Both the position numbers and the translations under genes were made by a program. Below, in pieces: positions 52,728-61,848 of a DNA stretch of 64,000 nucleotides (positions within the stretch are counted from its first letter, which is position 1; each line of letters begins with the position of its first letter). Location: positions 265,703 through 329,702 of the forward strand of contig NZ_BRZA01000003.1 of assembly GCF_026012395.1 (NCBI RefSeq), in the 5' to 3' direction. Under the pieces are notes generated by a model. It was given only the letters and a program-made list of their open reading frames with translations, did not search any database and had not been told where the DNA came from. Source of the DNA: Lysinibacillus piscis. GTDB lineage: Bacteria > Bacillota > Bacilli > Bacillales_A > Planococcaceae.

Positions 52728-54530
52728 CTACTCCACCGTAACACTCTTCGCTAAATTACGTGGTTTATCCACATCACAACGACGGTGCAATGCTGCGTAA
52801 TAGCTGATTAATTGCATTGGTACAACGGATACAAGCGGCGTTAATAGCTCATGCACATGAGGGATTACTAAACGATCTCCTGCTTCCTCTAAGCCAGCCA
52901 TTGCAATAATACATGGATATGCTCCACGTGCTACTACTTCCTTCACATTACCACGAATATTTAATGCTACCGCTTCTTGTGTCACAAGTGCAAAGACAGG
53001 CGTGCCTTCCTCGATTAAAGCAATCGTACCATGCTTTAATTCACCACCTGCAAAGCCCTCTGCTTGGATATAGGAAATTTCCTTCAGCTTCAAAGCACCT
53101 TCTAAGCTGACATAAAAGTCCACATTACGCCCGATGAAGAAAGCATTGCGTGCAATTTTTAAGTAATCCTCCGCAATATCCTCTAAAACATCCTTTGAAT
53201 CAATCATTGTTTGGATACCGTTTGCTGCGATTGCTAGCTCTTGTTTTAAATCAAATTCTAAGCCTTTGCCACTTGCCTGTGCTGTCACATAAGCTGTTAA
53301 TGCAAGTACTGCTACTTGTGCTACATAGGCTTTTGTAGAAGCTACTGCAATTTCTGGACCTGCATGTAACAATAATGTGTAATCCGCTTCACGTGATAAT
53401 GTTGAACCTGGAACATTCGTTACTGTTAACGTTGGATAGCCTAGCTCTTTAATTTTCACAAGCACTTGACGGCTGTCTGCTGTTTCACCTGATTGTGTAA
53501 TAAAGATAAACAATGGCTTTTCAGATAATAGTGGGATATTATAGCCAAACTCACTTGAAATATGCACTTCTACAGGAATACCAGTCATTTTCTCGAAATA
53601 TTGCTTACCAATTAAACCTGCATGATAGCTTGTGCCTGCTGCAATAATATATAAACGGTCAGCCGCTTGCAATGCCTGTAAAATAGCAGTGTCAATTGTT
53701 AATTCTCCGTTATCGCCTTCATATGCTTGGATAATTTTACGAATAACTGTTGGCTGTTCATCCATTTCCTTTAGCATATAGTGTGGATATGTGCCTTTTT
53801 CAATATCACTCATATCCAACTCAGCTGTATACGGTGCACGCTCTACTACAGTGCCGTCTAACTCTGTAATTTCAACACTTTCTTTATGCACAATAACGAC
53901 TTCTTTATCGTGCAATTCAACAAATTGATCTGTTACTTGTAGCATAGCCATTGCATCTGAAGCTACGACGTTGAAGCCTTCACCGACACCAACTAATAAT
54001 GGCGATTTATTTTTAGCAACGAAAATCGTATCTGCCATTTCCGCATCCAATAAAGCAATTGCATAGGAGCCATGCAATAAAGACAATGTTTTACGGAAGG
54101 CTTCTGTCGTAGTTAAACCTTCCTTCACAAACAACTCTACTAATTGCACAATAACCTCTGTATCTGTATCAGACTTCATCTGGATACCTTTTAAATACGT
54201 TTGTTGCAATAAATGATAGTTTTCAATTACACCATTGTGTACTAATGTAAAACGGCCTGACGTACTTTGATGTGGGTGTGCATTTAAACGATTCGGTACA
54301 CCATGTGTTGCCCAACGTGTATGACCAATGCCAATATTTGCAGTGATTTCCTCGTCCACAGCCTCACGTAAATCAGCAATGCGTCCTTTTTCCTTAAAAA
54401 TCGTAACACCTTCTGCATTGCGAACAGCAATACCCGCTGAATCATAACCACGATACTCTAATTTCTCTAAGCCTTTTAATAAAATTTCCTTTGCATCTAC
54501 TTCTCCAATATAACCTACAATTCCACACAT
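52728..54530 (-). CDS. glmS: Glutamine-fructose-6-phosphate aminotransferase
   Basis: The 600-residue enzyme converts fructose-6-phosphate and glutamine to glucosamine-6-phosphate, the first step of cell-wall amino sugar synthesis. The start is placed at the ATG of MCGIVGYIG so that Cys becomes the N-terminal nucleophile; an in-frame TTG lies three codons earlier. Two SIS domains ([19 protein letters not shown]) and the C-terminal [12 protein letters not shown] are complete. The last ~30 bases are the binding site for TnsD. A glmS ribozyme lies upstream. Confidence 0.97.
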   Translation of the reverse strand: MCGIVGYIGEVDAKEILLKGLEKLEYRGYDSAGIAVRNAEGVTIFKEKGRIADLREAVDEEITANIGIGHTRWATHGVPNRLNAHPHQSTSGRFTLVHNGVIENYHLLQQTYLKGIQMKSDTDTEVIVQLVELFVKEGLTTTEAFRKTLSLLHGSYAIALLDAEMADTIFVAKNKSPLLVGVGEGFNVVASDAMAMLQVTDQFVELHDKEVVIVHKESVEITELDGTVVERAPYTAELDMSDIEKGTYPHYMLKEMDEQPTVIRKIIQAYEGDNGELTIDTAILQALQAADRLYIIAAGTSYHAGLIGKQYFEKMTGIPVEVHISSEFGYNIPLLSEKPLFIFITQSGETADSRQVLVKIKELGYPTLTVTNVPGSTLSREADYTLLLHAGPEIAVASTKAYVAQVAVLALTAYVTAQASGKGLEFDLKQELAIAANGIQTMIDSKDVLEDIAEDYLKIARNAFFIGRNVDFYVSLEGALKLKEISYIQAEGFAGGELKHGTIALIEEGTPVFALVTQEAVALNIRGNVKEVVARGAYPCIIAMAGLEEAGDRLVIPHVHELLTPLVSVVPMQLISYYAALHRRCDVDKPRNLAKSVTVE

Positions 54531-54759
54531 AGTATTCAATTCCTCCGATATTGTCTATTTTGTACAATGACAAACTAAACCTCAGCCTATCGAAATTTTT
54601 CAATGAAAGTAAAAAGTAATGACCATTTTATAAGAAAAGGGACATACAAAATACACTCATTGCCATAATGCTTATCCAGCCCTCTGAATAGCATGATTCG
54701 ATATGTGAAGCTCTCTATTTATCTATTGTTTATACAATACCTTTTTCATTTTCTGTACA

Positions 54760-54894
54760 TTCGATCACTCAAATGCTTTCAAAATGAAAACTGACAATCG
54801 GGTATGTCGATTGGGAGGCATCCGCCGAATTTTCGATAAACCTCCACCTCGTCTGCTGAAGATACTGTCGTCCGATTTCTTCAGCTCAGGCGCT
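54760..54894 (-). ncRNA. glmS ribozyme (glucosamine-6-phosphate riboswitch)
   Basis: On the minus strand, TTATAGCGCCTGAGCTG gives the cleavage site (between 54894 and 54893). GACGAGGTGGAGGTTTATCG and then TTCGGCGGATGCCTCCC form the conserved core (P2.1/P3), and CAATCG...CGATTG forms P4. When glucosamine-6-phosphate binds, the ribozyme cuts the glmS leader and lowers expression. The 220 bases from here to the glmS start are leader sequence in which I see nothing else. Confidence 0.92.
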
Positions 54895-55016
54895 ATAATT
54901 GTTTTCCGATTTTGCGCTATCTTTCCTCCTTTTGCGCTCGTTGTATGACAAGGTCGGACCTTTTCATCAACTTCTCCATCATACTCAATCATATGCTATT
55001 CGTCAAATACTTGTTC

Positions 55017-55053
55017 TAAAAAACTCGACTTCCTGTAAAAAGAAGTCGAGTTC
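55017..55053 (-). terminator. Intrinsic terminator after glmM
   Basis: AACTCGACTTC pairs with GAAGTCGAGTT across a nine-base loop, followed by TTTTTT on the minus strand. It separates glmM from the glmS leader. Confidence 0.85.
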
Positions 55054-55061
55054 CATTATGT

Positions 55062-56414
55062 TTATTCAGCTAAACCCATTTCTGCACGTACAACAGATGC
55101 AATACGCTCAACATAGCGCTCACAATCCGCTTCAGTTGCCGCTTCCACCATGACACGCACTAATGGCTCTGTACCAGAAGGGCGTACTAAAATTCGACCA
55201 TTGCCAGCCATTTCTGCTTCTACCTCTGCAATTACAGCCGCAACCTTTGCATTTTCTGTAACGGCATGCTTGTCAGTGACACGTACATTCACCAAACGTT
55301 GTGGGTAAATTTTCATTTCTGATGCCAATTCAGATAATTTCTTGCCTGTTACTTTCATAATGTTGACAAGCTGAATACCTGTTAATAAACCATCACCTGT
55401 TGTATTGTAATCTAAAAATACAATATGGCCTGATTGCTCGCCACCTAAATTATAATCATTCGCACGCATTTCCTCGACCACATAACGATCTCCAACTGCT
55501 GTTGCGATACTCTTCATTTCATTGCTCTCTACTGCTTTATAAAAGCCCATATTACTCATAACAGTCGACACAATCGTTTGTTTCTTTAAACGACCAACAG
55601 CATTCAAATACTTACCAACGATAAACATAATTTGGTCTCCATCCACAACTGTACCCGTTTCATCTATAGCAATTAAACGGTCTCCATCACCATCAAAAGC
55701 TAGTCCAACATCTGCACCCTTTTCAGTGACAAATTTAGCTAACCCTTCTGGATGTGTTGAACCTACACCATCATTAATATTTAAGCCTGTTGGTGAAGCA
55801 CCCATTGTTGAAATATCAGCCTCTAAATCAGCAAATAAATGTGTCGCAAGAGAAGATGTAGCGCCATGTGCACAATCTAATGCCACATGAATACCTTCAA
55901 ATTCCTCATCCACTGTTTGCTTTAAATATTGCAGATACTTTTGTCCACCTTCAAAATAATCACTTACAGCCCCTAAATCTGCTCCGATTGGACGTGGTAA
56001 TGTATCTGCCTGTACATCCAGTAATGCTTCAATTTCTTCCTCTTGTGCATCCGTTAGCTTAAAGCCATCTGAGCCGAAAAATTTAATGCCATTATCAGCA
56101 ACAGGATTATGAGAAGCTGAAATCATCACACCTGCATCTGCGCTCATAATACGTGTTAAATAAGCTACTCCTGGTGTTGAAATGACACCAAGACGCATTA
56201 CCTCTACACCGATTGATAAAAGGCCTGCTACTAGCGCTCCCTCTAGCATTTCCCCTGAAATACGTGTATCTCGGCCAATTAACACTTTCGGACGCTCTTT
56301 TGCATCCTTTGTTAAAATATAGCCACCTGCACGCCCCAGTTTAAATGCAAGTTCTGGTGTTAACTCACTGTTTGCAACACCTCGGACGCCATCTGTACCA
56401 AAATATTTACCCAT
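55062..56414 (-). CDS. glmM: Phosphoglucosamine mutase
   Basis: The 450-residue enzyme interconverts glucosamine-6-phosphate and glucosamine-1-phosphate. It has the phospho-serine loop [13 protein letters not shown] (near residue 100), the metal loop FDGDGDRL (near 240), GGEQSGH (sugar binding) and [11 protein letters not shown] (phosphate binding). The start is placed at MGKYFGTDG. It follows cdaR; the cdaA-cdaR-glmM order is typical of Firmicutes and links c-di-AMP synthesis to wall precursor supply. Confidence 0.96.
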   Translation of the reverse strand: MGKYFGTDGVRGVANSELTPELAFKLGRAGGYILTKDAKERPKVLIGRDTRISGEMLEGALVAGLLSIGVEVMRLGVISTPGVAYLTRIMSADAGVMISASHNPVADNGIKFFGSDGFKLTDAQEEEIEALLDVQADTLPRPIGADLGAVSDYFEGGQKYLQYLKQTVDEEFEGIHVALDCAHGATSSLATHLFADLEADISTMGASPTGLNINDGVGSTHPEGLAKFVTEKGADVGLAFDGDGDRLIAIDETGTVVDGDQIMFIVGKYLNAVGRLKKQTIVSTVMSNMGFYKAVESNEMKSIATAVGDRYVVEEMRANDYNLGGEQSGHIVFLDYNTTGDGLLTGIQLVNIMKVTGKKLSELASEMKIYPQRLVNVRVTDKHAVTENAKVAAVIAEVEAEMAGNGRILVRPSGTEPLVRVMVEAATEADCERYVERIASVVRAEMGLAE

Positions 56415-56558
56415 TATAATTTTTCGCTCCTTCAATGCAAAGCAGCAATTGTTTGCTAGCTGCTTCTTTGCGTACTTTTGGAAAAGTTTATTTACGTTTT
56501 ATAAGAATATCAAATCGTTATTTTATTGAATCAAAATAACATTATAGTCAGTTATCGC

Positions 56559-57569
56559 TTAAGAATCAATATCTTCTGTAGGCACTGGTTCTTCCTCAGA
56601 AGGATTAGGAACTGTTGACGTTTCTTGCTCCTTCTTCGTCAAATCAACCTCTATTTTGACTTTTTTCTCACTCATTTTCGTCGCACCTTCTGGTAAAGGC
56701 ACATCATATTCGTATGTTTTGGCCTCCGTAAGCTTAGACAAATCAACATCCACAACAATTTCCTTTAAATTATCAATAATCGATGGTTTTCCATACACTT
56801 TTATTTTTGTTGCCTTCAATGATAATTGATTAATGGTTACTCCATCCACAGCTTTTCCTACTTCGTTCAACACAACTGGTAATTCCTTGCTGTATTCTAC
56901 AATATCCGTCAAAACCTTTACAGATTCAGGTTCTATTGTCACATCTAACTTATTTAAATCTCGGTCTAGCACCTTCACAGTAGCCTCTTGTGAAAACGGC
57001 TCTTTCAATCCTTTTTCACCCGTCACCGTTGCTTTTACATAACTAATGTTTTCAATTGCACTTTTAGCACCTGTTACATACACAGTGGTCGGCGTTGCTG
57101 TCATACCCTTTAAAATATAGCCATCCTCAATTAGACGACGATTCATTTCTGGGTCAACCCTAAATTCTTGTGTCACTTTCTCTTCAATATTTACTGTAAC
57201 AACAGCAGGGTCTAATGTAACCTGTATCTTATCTGAAATATTTTCATACTTTAGACGAACATTATGCTCGCCTAATATTAAATTACTCAAATCCACAAAT
57301 ATTGTGAAATCTCTTATCGATTTTGCATTTAAAACAAGTGCCATAGGACCTGTAAGCGTCACATCAACCGTTTTAGGTATGCCAGTAACAATCAAATTTT
57401 TATCATCATAAAATACATCTACTGGTACATCACGGATTACTTCTGTTTGTTGATTATTAGTTGTTTTACTACTAGAGGCTAATTCATTATGAACAGTGAA
57501 AAACAACAAACATGCTAAGGCTAAGGCAACAATGCGTAAAATCCAATGGCTATCCATCATTTTATCCAT
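56559..57569 (-). CDS. cdaR: CdaR (YbbR-domain) regulator of diadenylate cyclase
   Basis: The 336-residue protein has an N-terminal membrane anchor (ILRIVALALACLLFFTV) and extracytoplasmic YbbR repeats, about three to four copies of the beta-strand pattern (for example VDVTLTGPMALVLNAK, TVYVTGAKSAIENI, IKVYGKPSIIDNLKE). It ends in an acidic, Pro-rich tail. CdaR binds and modulates CdaA. Its start overlaps the cdaA end by eight bases. Confidence 0.92.
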   Translation of the reverse strand: MDKMMDSHWILRIVALALACLLFFTVHNELASSSKTTNNQQTEVIRDVPVDVFYDDKNLIVTGIPKTVDVTLTGPMALVLNAKSIRDFTIFVDLSNLILGEHNVRLKYENISDKIQVTLDPAVVTVNIEEKVTQEFRVDPEMNRRLIEDGYILKGMTATPTTVYVTGAKSAIENISYVKATVTGEKGLKEPFSQEATVKVLDRDLNKLDVTIEPESVKVLTDIVEYSKELPVVLNEVGKAVDGVTINQLSLKATKIKVYGKPSIIDNLKEIVVDVDLSKLTEAKTYEYDVPLPEGATKMSEKKVKIEVDLTKKEQETSTVPNPSEEEPVPTEDIDS

Positions 57570-58398
57570 TTTGTTTCCCCCTCCAAGTTAGCTTAGAGGC
57601 TACATTCACTTCTTGCTTGGCACCAAACCACATTTTTCGTAATATTGTCTCAAATTCTTCTAAAGAAAGGTTGCGATGTAGGTTACCATTAGCGGTAATG
57701 CTAATAGCACCTGTCTCTTCAGATACGACAATTGTAATGGCATCTGTCACTTCACTTAAACCAAGTGCAGCACGATGACGTGTTCCCAATTCTTTGGAGA
57801 TAAACGGACTTTCAGATAGAGGTAAATAACATGCTGCTGCTGCTATTTTATCTCTTTGCATAATAACTGCTCCATCATGTAAAGGCGTATTTGGTATAAA
57901 GAGATTGATTAATAGCTCCGATGATACTTCTGAATTCAGCGCAATGCCTGTCTCAATATACTCATTTAGGCCTGTTTCTTTTTCAATTGAAATTAAAGCC
58001 CCTATACGACGCTTGGCCATATAGCTAACAGATTTTTTCATTGCCTCAACTAGCCTTGCCTGCTCTTCTTCAACTTGACTAGTGGAGCGTTGGAATAGTT
58101 TCCCTCTGCCGATTTGTTCAAGTCCCCGTCGTATTTCAGGTTGGAATATAATAATAATGGCTAAAAAACCATAATCAATCACTTTTTGCATCATCCATCC
58201 CAACGTCTCTAATCCCAAAAGATCTGTAGCAATGCGGGCAATGATGATAACAAAAATTCCCTTTAATAATTGGACTGCCTTTGTTCCTTTAATAAGCGTT
58301 AAAATTTTATAGACAACGTACCAAACAAGTAACACATCTATCAGGTTAATAACAACACTTATAGGTGTTAAATCTGTAAATCGTTCAAATATTTGCAT
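57562..58398 (-). CDS. cdaA: Diadenylate cyclase CdaA
   Basis: The ~278-residue membrane cyclase makes c-di-AMP from two ATP. It has three N-terminal helices (VVINLIDVLLVWYVVYKI and following) and the DAC domain with LHDGAVIM (DGA motif) and GTRHRAALG (RHR motif). I place the start at MQIFERFTD (58398), with GGGGGATG upstream, rather than at 58434. It is the first gene of cdaA-cdaR-glmM. Confidence 0.93.
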   Translation of the reverse strand: MQIFERFTDLTPISVVINLIDVLLVWYVVYKILTLIKGTKAVQLLKGIFVIIIARIATDLLGLETLGWMMQKVIDYGFLAIIIIFQPEIRRGLEQIGRGKLFQRSTSQVEEEQARLVEAMKKSVSYMAKRRIGALISIEKETGLNEYIETGIALNSEVSSELLINLFIPNTPLHDGAVIMQRDKIAAAACYLPLSESPFISKELGTRHRAALGLSEVTDAITIVVSEETGAISITANGNLHRNLSLEEFETILRKMWFGAKQEVNVASKLTWRGKQNG

Positions 58399-58482
58399 GT
58401 GGCATCCCCCACTTTTCATTGCGAATCCATACACATTTTAAGTATAGCATATTCTTTGAAGTTGTTAATTTCCTCAATGAAA

Positions 58483-58511
58483 AAGTCTACTCAAAAAGAG
58501 TAGACTTTTCA
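58483..58511. terminator. Intrinsic terminator after the sigW operon
   Basis: AAAAGTCTACTC pairs with GAGTAGACTTTT around a five-A loop, downstream of rsiW and upstream of the cdaA transcript. Confidence 0.8.
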
Positions 58512-58548
58512 GCCTCTCACGTGCACTATCTTTAGGACGTATAGAGTA

Positions 58549-59175
58549 TTATTTAGTTTCCCCATTTTCATCAAAGGTAATAACAGATTTCACTGAGTTT
58601 TTAATTGTGTACCATAACCATTCAAAAGCCTCATCAATCTCCTCAATTTGCCCTGAAACAACAGCTGAAGATGCCATATATTGCCCATTAATCACTGTAA
58701 TATTGCCATCTACTTCCCCTTCAACGATTAAATCGCCATTTTTTACAACAATATCGCCCTTCACAACTTGACCTTTAGGAACAATAACTGTTTGACCGTC
58801 TACCACTAAATTAGGCTGTTTAGTCACAGAAAAATGTTGGTCATCCATAAAGTTACCCAGTAATGTGGCACTCATGAATAAACAAAATACAGCGGCTGCC
58901 ACAAAAAATGGATGCCGACGAATCCACTTTTGCACGCCTACACGACTTTTTGGTTTTGGTAAACGTGCCATAACGGCTGCTTCAAAGTGCGGAGGTGCTG
59001 TAATATGGGAAGCACTCTTCACAAAGGCAATTGTTTCACTTAACTCCTGCATCAAGTGCTTACAATCTGTGCATGTATGCAAATGCTGTTTCAGCTCATG
59101 TTCATGCTCACGACTAATGTCACCATCTAAATAATCATGCATATATTCTATAATATGCTCTGGACAAGTATTCAT
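58549..59175 (-). CDS. rsiW: Anti-sigma-W factor
   Basis: The 208-residue protein has an N-terminal zinc-binding anti-sigma domain (HEHELKQHLHTCTDCKHL, H-x3-C-x2-C), one membrane helix (FFVAAAVFCLFMSATLLG near 90-107) and an extracellular part with repeated hydrophobic/Gly-Asp strands (VVKNGDLIVEGEVDGNITV) typical of RsiW. It holds SigW at the membrane until regulated proteolysis. It starts 13 bases after sigW. Confidence 0.9.
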   Translation of the reverse strand: MNTCPEHIIEYMHDYLDGDISREHEHELKQHLHTCTDCKHLMQELSETIAFVKSASHITAPPHFEAAVMARLPKPKSRVGVQKWIRRHPFFVAAAVFCLFMSATLLGNFMDDQHFSVTKQPNLVVDGQTVIVPKGQVVKGDIVVKNGDLIVEGEVDGNITVINGQYMASSAVVSGQIEEIDEAFEWLWYTIKNSVKSVITFDENGETK

Positions 59176-59188
59176 GACGCTCCCCCTC

Positions 59189-59752
59189 CTACAGATTGTT
59201 TAATTGTTTGCGTAATGCTTCACGTCCGCGGTGAATTCTTGTTTTCACCGTTCCTAGTGGCATATCCAAAATTTCACTAATTTCCTGCAATGAAAGCTCT
59301 TCAATATATTTCAAAACAATGACAGAACGATACTTATCTGGTAAGCGTCCAATTTCATATTGAATACGATCTTGCAATTCCATTTGCTCTATCTGTTCTT
59401 CTGGTAATCGATCATCCGCTGCAATTTGCGAATACATATCAAGTCCCTCTGTACCAGCCACCTCTGCATCTAAGTAATAATCAGGCTTCTTCTTCCGTAT
59501 ACGATCTATACAAAGATTGGTCGCAATTCGATAAAGCCATGTTGAAAATTTTCTTTTTTGATCAAATGTATGCAGGTTCATATACGCACGAACAAATGCC
59601 TCTTGTGCAATATCCTCAGATTCCTGTTTATTGCCTAGCATCCTATAGCATACTTGATACAGCTTGTGCTGATAGAGACTCACAATATCGGCAAATGCGT
59701 TTTGATCGCCCTTAAGCACTTGTTTTATTCTTTTATTTATTAACGCATCCAT
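59189..59752 (-). CDS. sigW: ECF sigma factor SigW
   Basis: The 187-residue sigma factor has region 2 (NKQESEDIAQEAFVRAYMNL, then STWLYRIATNLCIDRIRKKK) and region 4 (VLKYIEELSLQEISEILDMP, then VKTRIHRGREALR). It governs cell-envelope stress responses. Its identity is supported by the rsiW neighbour, the arginase gene upstream and the SigW-type promoter ahead of it. Confidence 0.93.
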   Translation of the reverse strand: MDALINKRIKQVLKGDQNAFADIVSLYQHKLYQVCYRMLGNKQESEDIAQEAFVRAYMNLHTFDQKRKFSTWLYRIATNLCIDRIRKKKPDYYLDAEVAGTEGLDMYSQIAADDRLPEEQIEQMELQDRIQYEIGRLPDKYRSVIVLKYIEELSLQEISEILDMPLGTVKTRIHRGREALRKQLNNL

Positions 59753-59788
59753 TGTGCCCTCTTCTCCACCTTTACAACTGTCTTATAC

Positions 59789-59817
59789 TATACGGTTCAT
59801 CAATAAGAAAAGTTTCA
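59789..59817 (-). promoter_or_regulatory. SigW-type autoregulatory promoter
   Basis: On the minus strand, TGAAAC (59817-59812), a 17-base spacer and CGTATA (59794-59789) match the SigW consensus TGAAAC-N16/17-CGTA, about 37 bases upstream of the sigW start. Confidence 0.8.
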
Positions 59818-59872
59818 TTTTACCTTTCATTATAGCAAAAGATTTCGTTCATGGTGATAATCCGAAACGAAA

Positions 59873-59902
59873 AAACCGATTCTTCTTGCTAAAGAATCGG
59901 TT
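59873..59902 (-). terminator. Intrinsic terminator after rocF
   Basis: AACCGATTCTT and AAGAATCGGTT pair across a short loop, followed by TTTTTT on the minus strand, just after the arginase stop codon. Confidence 0.85.
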
Positions 59903-59921
59903 ACCTATCTAAATTTGTAGC

Positions 59922-60827
59922 TTATACTAATGTTTCTCCAAATAAAGAGCCCATTAATGCAACAGCAACATTGGCTGTCTTATTTTTCTCATCTAAAATT
60001 GGATTTACTTCAACAAATTCAGCAGATGTTAACAAACCTGAATCTTGTAGCATTTCCATTGCTAGATGACTTTCTCGGTAAGAAATACCACCTGGCACAG
60101 GCGTTCCAACTCCTGGTGTATACAATGGGTCTAATCCATCTAAATCAAGTGATAAATGCAGACCGTCTACATTACGCTCTTTTAAGTAATTGATTGCATC
60201 TTCCATTACCGTTGTCATGCCAAGTTTATCGATTTCATGCATTGTATATACTTTAATACCTTGCTCACGAATCAATTCGCGCTCACCTGGATCCACTGAA
60301 CGTGCACCAATGATAATAACATTTTCAGGTTTAACTTTTGGTGCATAGTTGCGAATTTGCACAAGACGCTCATGACCTAGACCAACACTAACAGCTAATG
60401 GCATTCCATGAATATTGCCAGATGGTGTCGTTTCAGGCGTATTTAAATCTGCATGTGCATCAAACCAAATAACCCCTAAATTTTGATAGTGACTGCCAAG
60501 ACCAGCTAATGTACCAATAGCAATACTATGATCTCCCCCAAATACAAGTGGGAATTTTTTTTGTTCTAAAGCATCATGTACACTATTTGCTAAAGATGTA
60601 CTCACATCCACTACTTCTTCTAAATTTAATAATTGTTTGTCAATAACAGCGCCTTCATGCTTTTGACTTACACGAATATCACCTTGGTCTTCTACAGTAT
60701 GACCAATCGCTTTTAATCGTTCTACAACACCCGCATAGCGAATAGCACTTGGTCCCATATCAACACCACGACGAGTTTGTCCATAATCAGTTGGTACTCC
60801 AATAATAGAAATATTTAATTTATTCAT
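59922..60827 (-). CDS. rocF: Arginase
   Basis: The 301-residue manganese enzyme splits arginine into ornithine and urea. Metal motifs in order are GGDHSIAIGT (near 98), WFDAHADLNTPETTPSGN (D-A-H-A-D near 121) and SLDLDGLDPLYTPGVGTPV (D-x-D near 226). The gene stands alone between sigW and the tRNA cluster with its own terminator. Confidence 0.95.
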   Translation of the reverse strand: MNKLNISIIGVPTDYGQTRRGVDMGPSAIRYAGVVERLKAIGHTVEDQGDIRVSQKHEGAVIDKQLLNLEEVVDVSTSLANSVHDALEQKKFPLVFGGDHSIAIGTLAGLGSHYQNLGVIWFDAHADLNTPETTPSGNIHGMPLAVSVGLGHERLVQIRNYAPKVKPENVIIIGARSVDPGERELIREQGIKVYTMHEIDKLGMTTVMEDAINYLKERNVDGLHLSLDLDGLDPLYTPGVGTPVPGGISYRESHLAMEMLQDSGLLTSAEFVEVNPILDEKNKTANVAVALMGSLFGETLV

Positions 60828-60964
60828 TTTTTTATACCTCCTTCAAGTTATAGGACTATTGTAAAGCCTAGATACTAGTTGGCTCAACTCAACATTTTTA
60901 TGAATTTTTATACACGCCAAAATTCCATACTTCTACATGCAATAGTATTGCCAAAACACAATAA

Positions 60965-60997
60965 AAAAATCTCCTACTATTTTTAGTAAGAGATTAG
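60965..60997 (-). terminator. Intrinsic terminator of the tRNA cluster
   Basis: AATCTCTTACT-N6-AGTAGGAGATT is followed by a run of seven T on the minus strand, just downstream of the last tRNA. Confidence 0.8.
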
Positions 60998-61020
60998 TAT
61001 CTAATGGAATTTGTATAAAG

Positions 61021-61093
61021 TGAGCCATGAAGGACTCGAACCTTCGACCCTCTGATTAAAAGTCAGATGCTCTACCAACTGAGCTAATGGCTC
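61021..61093 (-). tRNA. tRNA-Lys (anticodon UUU)
   Basis: A standard cloverleaf with anticodon loop CTTTTAA and T-loop GGTTCGAGTCC; the acceptor GAGCCAT pairs with ATGGCTC. No CCA is encoded at the 3' end. Confidence 0.95.
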
Positions 61094-61110
61094 ATAAAAA
61101 AAGAAAAAAA

Positions 61111-61185
61111 TGGCTGGGGTACTAGGATTCGAACCTAGGCATGACGGAATCAAAATCCGTTGCCTTACCGCTTGGCTATACCCCA
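61111..61185 (-). tRNA. tRNA-Gln (anticodon UUG)
   Basis: The acceptor TGGGGTA pairs with TACCCCA. The anticodon loop is TTTTGAT, the T-loop GGTTCGAATCC, and an encoded CCA is included in the coordinates. Confidence 0.94.
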
Positions 61186-61199
61186 AACATTTATAAAAC

Positions 61200-61283
61200 T
61201 GGTGGAGGGGGACGGATTCGAACCGCCGAACCCTAAGGAGCGGATTTACAGTCCGCCGCGTTTAGCCACTTCGCTACCCCTCC
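61200..61283 (-). tRNA. tRNA-Tyr (anticodon GUA)
   Basis: A class II tRNA with a long variable arm (CTCCTTAGGGTTCGG region). The anticodon is GTA in CGGACTGTAAATCCG, the acceptor GGAGGGG pairs with CCCCTCC, and CCA is encoded. Confidence 0.95.
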
Positions 61284-61296
61284 GAAATAACAGATA

Positions 61297-61372
61297 TGGT
61301 GGAGGATGACGGGCTCGAACCGCCGACCCTCTGCTTGTAAGGCAGATGCTCTCCCAGCTGAGCTAATCCTCC
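61297..61372 (-). tRNA. tRNA-Val (anticodon UAC)
   Basis: The acceptor GGAGGAT pairs with ATCCTCC. The anticodon loop is CTTACAA, the T-loop GGTTCGAGCC, and CCA is encoded. Confidence 0.94.
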
Positions 61373-61413
61373 ATGAAAACAGATGTTATTTCATCAAAAT
61401 ATTCTAATATAAA

Positions 61414-61488
61414 TGGTGACCCGTACGGGATTCGAACCCGTGTTACCGCCGTGAAAGGGCGGTGTCTTAACCACTTGACCAACGGGCC
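61414..61488 (-). tRNA. tRNA-Glu (anticodon UUC)
   Basis: The acceptor GGCCCGT pairs with ACGGGTC (one G-T pair). The anticodon is TTC in CGCCCTTTCACGGCG, the T-loop GGTTCGAATCC, and CCA is encoded. Confidence 0.94.
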
Positions 61489-61573
61489 TTAAATAAGACA
61501 TTACCTATAATAACACTATTAGTCATATTATGCAATACTTTTAAAAATTTATTCTTAAAAATAAGCAAAAAAA

Positions 61574-61650
61574 TGGCTCCGAAGGCAGGACTCGAACCTG
61601 CGACAACCTGATTAACAGTCAGGTGCTACTACCAACTGAGCTACTTCGGA
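61574..61650 (-). tRNA. tRNA-Asn (anticodon GUU)
   Basis: The acceptor TCCGAAG pairs with CTTCGGA. The anticodon loop is CTGTTAA, the T-loop GGTTCGAGTCC, and CCA is encoded. It is the first gene of the minus-strand tRNA cluster. Confidence 0.94.
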
Positions 61651-61848
61651 ACGATACTATTCATATATAGTTACAAAACTGTTAAGCACATTTCTTATTA
61701 TAGCAAGCATTCTAAATTATGCAATACTTTTTGTTCGTTTTTTTTAATAATATGCATATGTTATTATTCTTGCTGTATATTATTGTAATTGCTAAAATAA
61801 ATATAGTTTCAAGAATATTCTATTAATTTTCATTAGGAGGATACTTAC

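Noticed and set aside
54765..54992. Minus-strand open frame of 75 codons upstream of glmS
   Set aside because: It lies across the glmS ribozyme; the conserved bases are explained by RNA structure.
61001..61186. Open frame over the first tRNA genes
   Set aside because: It is made of tRNA-Lys and tRNA-Gln sequence and has no protein family features.
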